From Mugil cephalus (lineage: Eukaryota; Chordata; Actinopteri; Mugiliformes; Mugilidae): 64,000 nt of DNA. Shown piece by piece: positions 58,641 through 64,000 of this stretch (the first letter of the stretch is position 1; every line of letters begins with the position of its first letter). Made by a program: the position numbers and the translations under genes. A model generated the notes under the pieces. That model made no database searches and was not told the origin of the DNA. It worked only from the letters and a program-made list of their open reading frames with translations. Where the stretch lies: contig NC_061776.1 in NCBI RefSeq assembly GCF_022458985.1, forward strand, positions 4,262,088 through 4,326,087, written 5' to 3'.

Positions 58641-58870
58641 TTTATAAATGGACGTTGACCCAAACATACTTCTTGAGAACAACAACAAAGCTCTCAACTC
58701 AACTGAGAAGAAAAGGTCTACAAACCTGACTCAGTTCCTCCAGTTCTGTCAGGAGGAATGAGTTAAAATCACTGCAACTTATTGTTGCTACCTTAAGCAT
58801 TTGACCCAAGGTAAACTATATAAATGCAGCATTGCCAAATACTAAAAAAGTGTATGTAAACGTCCTCACA
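58641..58870 (+). mobile_element. Possible Tc1-like 3' relic
   Basis: GACGTTGACCCAAACATACT near 58650 and AAATACTAAAAAAGTGTATG near 58835 resemble parts of the Tc1 transposase end and 3' region. No intact frame or terminal repeat. Confidence 0.35.
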
Positions 58871-59582
58871 GAAACACAGCTGACTCACTCTGAGTGTCAG
58901 ACACTAATCAGATGGTTGAATAAATTCTTCTTGTGCAATAACTCATATTTTTACTAAGATTGTGCAATAAATCATATAAATCATGTTGACTTTCCTGTTA
59001 TAAACTTGTACATTTCTTTATACATTTATTGGACTCTGAACTCACCATGTGCAATAATTTCCCACTGTGCAAAGAACACGTGTTAACTTGTACTTGCACA
59101 TATGTATTGATATTGATATTTTTTACATTGATGCATATTCTTATTCAAATTTCTACTTAATTTACATATTCGTTCTACATAAATTGCTCTTTCTTCTAAA
59201 CACATTGAGTAGGAGCTGCTGTAATTCTGATTTTTTACACCATTGGCTGTCGTGTATCTGTCAGTGTTAGTAACATCACCATATAGCCTGCATCCGTGTC
59301 GCTAAACAAGCACTCAAGTTATTTGAAAACATTTTTAACATGACAGTTTTTTCTTTGATGAACTTTACATCGGGTTATTTTACCCACAAGACCAAACGTT
59401 CTTAATACAGATTTCAAAAACGAGACTTTAAAAATATAGCGGAACCAAAAGTTAACCCTCCACCTCTGTCGGAACTTGTATAACGGGACACCAGGCGGAA
59501 GTGCTTTGTTTCTTAAAGCCATGCCAGGAGCGTTTTGCGTGTTTGTGTCCCAGATAAATATTTTTACGGTGTCGAAGTAACA
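58871..59582 (+). other. Spacer and probable promoter/5' UTR of the zinc-finger gene
   Basis: 58871-59450 shows nothing recognisable. 59480-59500 (GGACACCAGGCGGAAGTGCT) is echoed beside the decayed paralogue (62487-62510), which suggests shared 5' UTR or promoter sequence. No TATA box is obvious. Confidence 0.4.
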
Positions 59583-60599
59583 ATGTCTGGAGCTGAGAGT
59601 TTCAGAGAGTTGATCATCGAGCGACTAACTGCTGCTGCTGAAGAAATATTCGGACTTTTTCAAAGAACTGTCGTCCAGTACGAGAAAGAGATCGATCGTC
59701 AGCGCAGACTGCTGGATATCACCTGGAAACCCGAGATAGAGTTACACAGAACAGGTGAGTAGAACAAGAATGACCCTTACAATCACTCTGGTTTTTCAAA
59801 GAAATTAGCCAAAATTAGAAAGTTACGTTTTCCCATCATCACATTGGTAACCTTTATGTTGTGTCTCTTTGTCCCTGCAGACCTTCCACATAAACATGTC
59901 TGCACAGAGGAGGAGGTTCCCACTGAGCAGCAGCTCTGTAACCAGGAGAGGAACTCCAGCCTGGACCAGGAGGAACCAGAACCTCCGCAGGTTAAAGTGG
60001 AACACGTTGAACACCGCAGCATTCAGCAGGGAGAATATGCTGCACTGAAGCAGGAGACTGATTACTACATGGTGACTCCTATTGATGAGGAAACGGAGCC
60101 CAGTAAACCAGAACCAAACAGTGACCAGCTCCTCTCTCACAACAAACCTGTAGCCGAGAGACCGAATCAGGAAGGAACGAAACATGTGAACTCAGGATCG
60201 ACTAGAAACGCGGAGCTGAAGCCAAAGAGGAGACGAAACAGAGGCACAAGTCACAGTAACAATGTAGACACCGCTCCCACGTTAGAGAGTTGGCGTGGAG
60301 CCGACAGGGGTAAAAAGTATTTAACGTGTGACATTTGCGGAAAAGCCTTTCAATTTGAGTCTGTGTTGAAGATACATTACAGAACCCACACGGGAGAGAA
60401 GCCGTATTGCTGTAAAACATGTGGTAAAAGTTTCACGCGATATCACAGTTTGACGTTACACGACAGGATTCACACAGGCGAGAGGCCGTACCATTGCAAA
60501 ATATGTGGGAGAACTTTCATTCAGTTTGGGAATCTTAATTTGCACATGCGGACTCACGCAAATGGTAGAATGAGATGTCGGCGTCGACAGGATTTGTAG
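59583..60599 (+). CDS. C2H2 zinc-finger protein, two exons, intact (296 aa)
   Basis: Exon 1 (59583-59754) starts MSGAESFRELIIERLTAAAE and encodes a helical, probably coiled-coil N-terminus through WKPEIELHR. It ends one base into a codon before GTGAGT. Exon 2 (59881-60599) follows CCTGCAG and continues DLPHKHVCTEEE. It holds an acidic linker with a VKVE sumoylation-type motif, a basic stretch (KPKRRRNRG), and three C2H2 fingers in the last third (CDICGKAF..., CKTCGKSF..., CKICGRTF...), joined by HTGEKP and HTGERP linkers. All zinc ligands are present. An earlier in-frame ATG (59535) lacks family support. Likely a nuclear DNA-binding regulator; the family is expanded in teleosts and the target is unknown. 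Three fingers are few for this group. Not part of the TCR locus. Confidence 0.88.
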
Positions 60600-60760
60600 A
60601 GGACGGCTTTACGAGCGCCTTTATTTCTAAACTTAAATGTTGTGTAGGAGCCCCAGGGCCGGAGAAGATGAGACATAACCACTCTGTGTTTTAGTGGTGA
60701 GAGTTAAAAAGAAAAAGAAAATGTGTGGCTAATAAAACAACTCTTTCACAAAATGTACCA
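60600..60760 (+). terminator. 3' UTR with AATAAA of the zinc-finger gene
   Basis: AATAAA at 60731-60736, about 130 bp after the stop codon, in a suitable place for cleavage near 60750. Confidence 0.6.
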
Positions 60761-62220
60761 ACATGTTTAGAAACTGACAATGTATCAGTGACTTTATTGC
60801 ATGTCAACATTGTCAAATTGTGTGAGGTTGGTAAACCACCACAAACTGGACTGGAGTATGGAACAAAAGATTAAACTGAAACTCTAAATTTTACTCTTGT
60901 TCTGTCTTTTGTCTTGTTTTAGATGAAATAATGGAAAATCACAATGTCCTCCTGAATGACTGACATAGATGATCTTTCTGTGTACTGTGCTTGGTGCATT
61001 GAAACATGACCAACGGTTTGACCGATTCTCGGACGAGTGATGACGTTTTCTTCTTTCCAGTCAACTTTCATCTGCTCCCCAACTTGTTTTTGTATATTTT
61101 TGGAGTTTGTTGCCTTTTAGGCCAATTAGTGTTTATTGAATATGCTCAGAAGAATTCATGAAAGAGGTAAGAAGAAAAAACAGACCAAGCTGTGATGCAT
61201 AAATATGTGGCTGCAGCTTTTTGCCTCTTCCACCTGCAGCCTCCTGCTCTCATCCACTTTCCAGCTGAAGTGACTCACCACCGGATGGCGCTGCTTTTTA
61301 ATGATTTTTCATTTCAGCCTCATCATAAGCATCCTGATGACAAACGGTGTCCATCAGTTTAAGCGCACATCATCGCCTAAAGTGAGACCCACAGAGATTG
61401 TTCAGACTGAGTTCAAATATTCAAATAGTCTCAAATTGTTTTAAAGACCCTGCTTTAGGGGAAATAAAAATCAGATCAGAGCAGAAACATTTTCCTCCGG
61501 TCACAGGTTTAATAATAAAATCGAGGATGGCTGAGTTCCTTTTAGCTGCTTTAGTTTTAGGTTCCATGTTTCTCTGATATTTGCAGCTCACAGTGAAGTT
61601 TTCTTCTTCTCTGTGAATTGATGTAATCAGTGCGTGATGTGTCTCAGCTCTGAGATTTAAACTCAATGAAACTGGACTGAGTCTGACTTCTGTCTCTGGA
61701 TTCAGCAGCAGCATCAAAGGCTTCAGTCCACAAAGTACAAAAGCTTCACATGCAGAGTTGAAGATTTTACACCAAGAAGACTCTTTAACTTATGACGTGA
61801 TACAGTTGATAGTTTGTTCAATGACCGGACACACAGGGGTGGAAGACTTCTTACCCAACAGTTTGTGCAACTCTGTTATTCAAGTTAAAGCACATCATTG
61901 CACCTTATTAATCCTTTATGAACATTATACATTTCTACTCATGCCTCTGTTCCTTTCCTTCCATTCCTACATTTGTGCTAGTTTTGAAACATTTTTGTAC
62001 GATTTTTTGCTTCTATTATTTCATTTCATCTTTTATGTGTAACTAAGCTAGTGTTTTTCCTTGTAGATGATTAAAATCTAAGGCAACTGAGTAACTAAAT
62101 AACACTCATATGAACACTTTAAGTAACGTAACTCAAACTCTTGCATCAAAGAGTGGACGAACAAAAAAAATGGATTCAAGCTTTGTCAAAAAGCATCTGA
62201 TTCATGAAGCCTACCATTTT

Positions 62221-62255
<35 letters not shown>

Positions 62256-62500
62256 TCTATTTTGGAGCATTGCTCCTCCTTCCCTTGTAAATCCCGTGTT
62301 TAAATCAGTGTTAGAAAGGTTTTTATTATAAATGTTTGCGGTTATTTTCTGTGTACAGCAAAATAAGAAACATATCAAAAGATTTCACTGAGAATATAAG
62401 AAGATCCACACCGCCAATAAGAAGAAAAAGAAAGAAGAAGAAGAAGAAGAAAAAAAGTTTACTCCCTGCTTCGCCCGGACCTTCACAGTGTGACACCATG
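60761..62500. other. Spacer between zinc-finger paralogues
   Basis: No gene recognised. Contains a TTTA tract (62219-62262) and a GAA-rich stretch (62420-62456). Short frames near 61421-61717 and 61758-62042 have no recognisable motifs. Confidence 0.45.
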
Positions 62501-62507
62501 CGGAAGT

Positions 62508-63660
62508 GATTTTATTTTTATTATGATTTTTTTTTTTTTATTTATTTAAAAAAAAAACGGCCTCGGAGATCGATCGTCAGCGCAGACTGCTGGATATCAC
62601 CTGGAAACCTGAGATATAGGTGAGTAGAACCAGAATGATCTGAATGAACTAACTAATGAATAGAAACACAGTATAAAGGAGAAACAGAGGAAAGAGACTC
62701 AACTTGAAGGTTGATAACATGCTAAGAGGCTAACTAGCACAAATTCTGACAGCTATTTTATTTATCGTCTTTAGACAAAACAAATCGGAGTTATTCTCAC
62801 TTCAGATCAATGTACTGAAGCTTATATATGAAACAGAATATTCAATCTGAGCTCTAAGCATCTCTCTCCAGAGCTGGATATCAGCCTGCTGTGCTGCCCT
62901 TGCTAAGTTATAAAGTTGGATCATATGACAGATAAATAAAAGAGGAAGCACAGCTCGGGTTAAAAAAAAACAAAACAAAACAAAAAAAACATTACACTTT
63001 TTCTTTGGTTGGAAGCCGGTGCAGCTGATTTACTGTGTTATTTTGAATTTGGACTCATACACAAGAATGAGTAATTCCAGGAAGTACAATTGTGAACAAT
63101 TTTTGTTTGCTAAATGCTATGCTATTATAAACAGTACACTATTAAACTTGGAAAGTATTTAGATGAGACTTGTTAAACTTCCTAATCCCTTACTGACTGT
63201 GATGGAGGCTGCATAAATATCAGGATGATGTTTATTCTGACTTCACAGGGCTTGTGGTAGGTTTGATATCTACTGAGATCAGACAGCAACGCACATTTTG
63301 GAAGACAGTAAGAGATGATGCATTTTAAATGTCCAATACTCATATAACATTTTATCAAATAATATTCTAGTAGATCATTAAAAGGAAAACGTTACACATT
63401 CCATCATAGTTTTTATCATCAGATATTAATTTTACCTTGTTGACAAATATTTTTCGTCATTGTCTTCATGAATGAAATTCACACTGCTGCGCACATTTTC
63501 CTTTTTGTTGTGTCTCTTTGTTCCTCCAGACGTCCCACAGCAGCAGCAGCAGCACAGGAACCAGGGGATGAACTCCAGTCTGGACGAGGAGGAACCAGAA
63601 CCATAACTCTCCTCACCGAGATGAGGAAGAAAAAACACGGTTTGAGTTCCTGAGATGAGA
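62508..63660 (+). pseudogene. Decayed paralogue of the zinc-finger gene
   Basis: 62566-62615 keeps EIDRQRRLLDITWKPEI of exon 1, but the start region is replaced by poly-T/A sequence. A stop (TAG) follows EI just before a GTGAGTAG donor, where the parent has five more codons. 63530-63627 is an exon 2 remnant after TCCAG: DVP, a short glutamine run from CAG repeats, then MNSSLDEEEPEP and a stop. No fingers follow. Promoter-like GACACCATGCGGAAGTG (62491-62507) echoes the parent gene. Confidence 0.75.
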
Positions 63661-63963
63661 AAGAATGATATAAGATTGTACTTTCTACCCCGCTGCTCAA
63701 ATATAAAATTTAAGAAGAGAACAAACAAACAATTCTATTTGACTAATAAAGCACATGTTCATCTAGTCTGTCTCATATTAGATTGAGCAGGTACGTTTCT
63801 GGTTAACATCAGATCACCTGCATGTTTCAAATGATGAGTGTGTGTGAAGTGGGCAAATGATAGTGATCACATAGACACTGATGAACAGGACTCAAGAGTG
63901 TTTCGCTCATGTTTCCAGTCATCACATTGGTAACCTTTGTGTTGTGTCTCTTTATCTCTTCAG

Positions 63964-64000
63964 ACCCACAACACATCCAGAAGGAGGAGGTTCTGACTGA
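63964..64000 (+). CDS. Start of an exon of another zinc-finger paralogue (cut by window edge)
   Basis: After TTTATCTCTTCAG comes DPQHIQKEEVLT in the phase used by exon 2 of the intact gene (compare DLPHKHVCTEEEVPT). The intron sequence before it (GTAACCTTTGTGTTGTGTCT) also matches the intron before exon 2 at 59848-59867. The rest is outside the window. Confidence 0.65.

Overview
The window is vertebrate DNA and almost certainly from a teleost, probably a percomorph: intron-split genes, long intergenic tracts, CA and ATTTT microsatellites, and a dense mix of fish-type hAT, IS630-like, LINE, Penelope, Ty3/gypsy and SINE relics. No bacterial, plasmid or CRISPR features are present.

From 1 to about 54.4 kb, on the minus strand, lies part of a T-cell receptor locus, most likely TCR gamma (TRG). 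Read 5'->3' on the minus strand the order is: V4 (54.3 kb), J3 (46.6 kb), C2 (44.6-43.8 kb); then V3 (39.1 kb), a V pseudogene stub (26.6 kb), V2 (21.2 kb), J2 (18.1 kb), C1 (16.0-15.1 kb); then V1 (7.7 kb) and J1 (1.3 kb). The constant gene expected for J1 should lie just past the left edge. V segments carry 3' heptamer / 22-23 bp spacer / nonamer signals and J segments carry 12 bp spacer signals, so direct V-to-J joining follows the 12/23 rule without D segments. The C genes have an Ig-like domain exon, a connecting-peptide exon with one cysteine, and a transmembrane exon with a mid-membrane lysine. That makes them receptor chains rather than immunoglobulin light chains, which they could be mislabelled as.

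The locus grew by segmental duplication. The J-flank/J block (1-1556, 16.75-18.31 kb, 45.4-46.9 kb), the C block (13.43-16.74 and 41.73-45.39 kb, with a C-less piece at 29.49-30.52 kb), and the V-upstream block (8.5-10.7 and 26.66-28.8 kb) are near copies. Part of one unit lies inverted at 55.0-56.7 kb. Transposons fill and separate these copies. The clearest are a 2.44 kb near-perfect palindrome with 8 bp target duplications (2943-5380), a solo LTR with 5 bp target duplications (11968-12499), two hAT non-autonomous elements (13033-13427 and 21870-22473), a broken hAT transposase (39.8-41.7 kb), a broken IS630-like transposase (23.6-24.3 kb), a LINE (36.0-38.5 kb) holding a nested SINE, and a Penelope relic (57.7-58.6 kb).

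From 59.5 kb onward on the plus strand is a different neighbourhood: an intact two-exon C2H2 zinc-finger gene (59583-60599), a decayed paralogue (62.5-63.7 kb), and the start of an exon of another paralogue at the right edge.

The middle stretch (30.5-36 kb) is mostly unique sequence. It contains a Ty3/gypsy gag relic, a tRNA-derived SINE, and a possible small three-exon minus-strand gene (33402-33926) that I cannot identify. All calls come from reading the sequence. Family names rest on motif recognition, and no database search was run.
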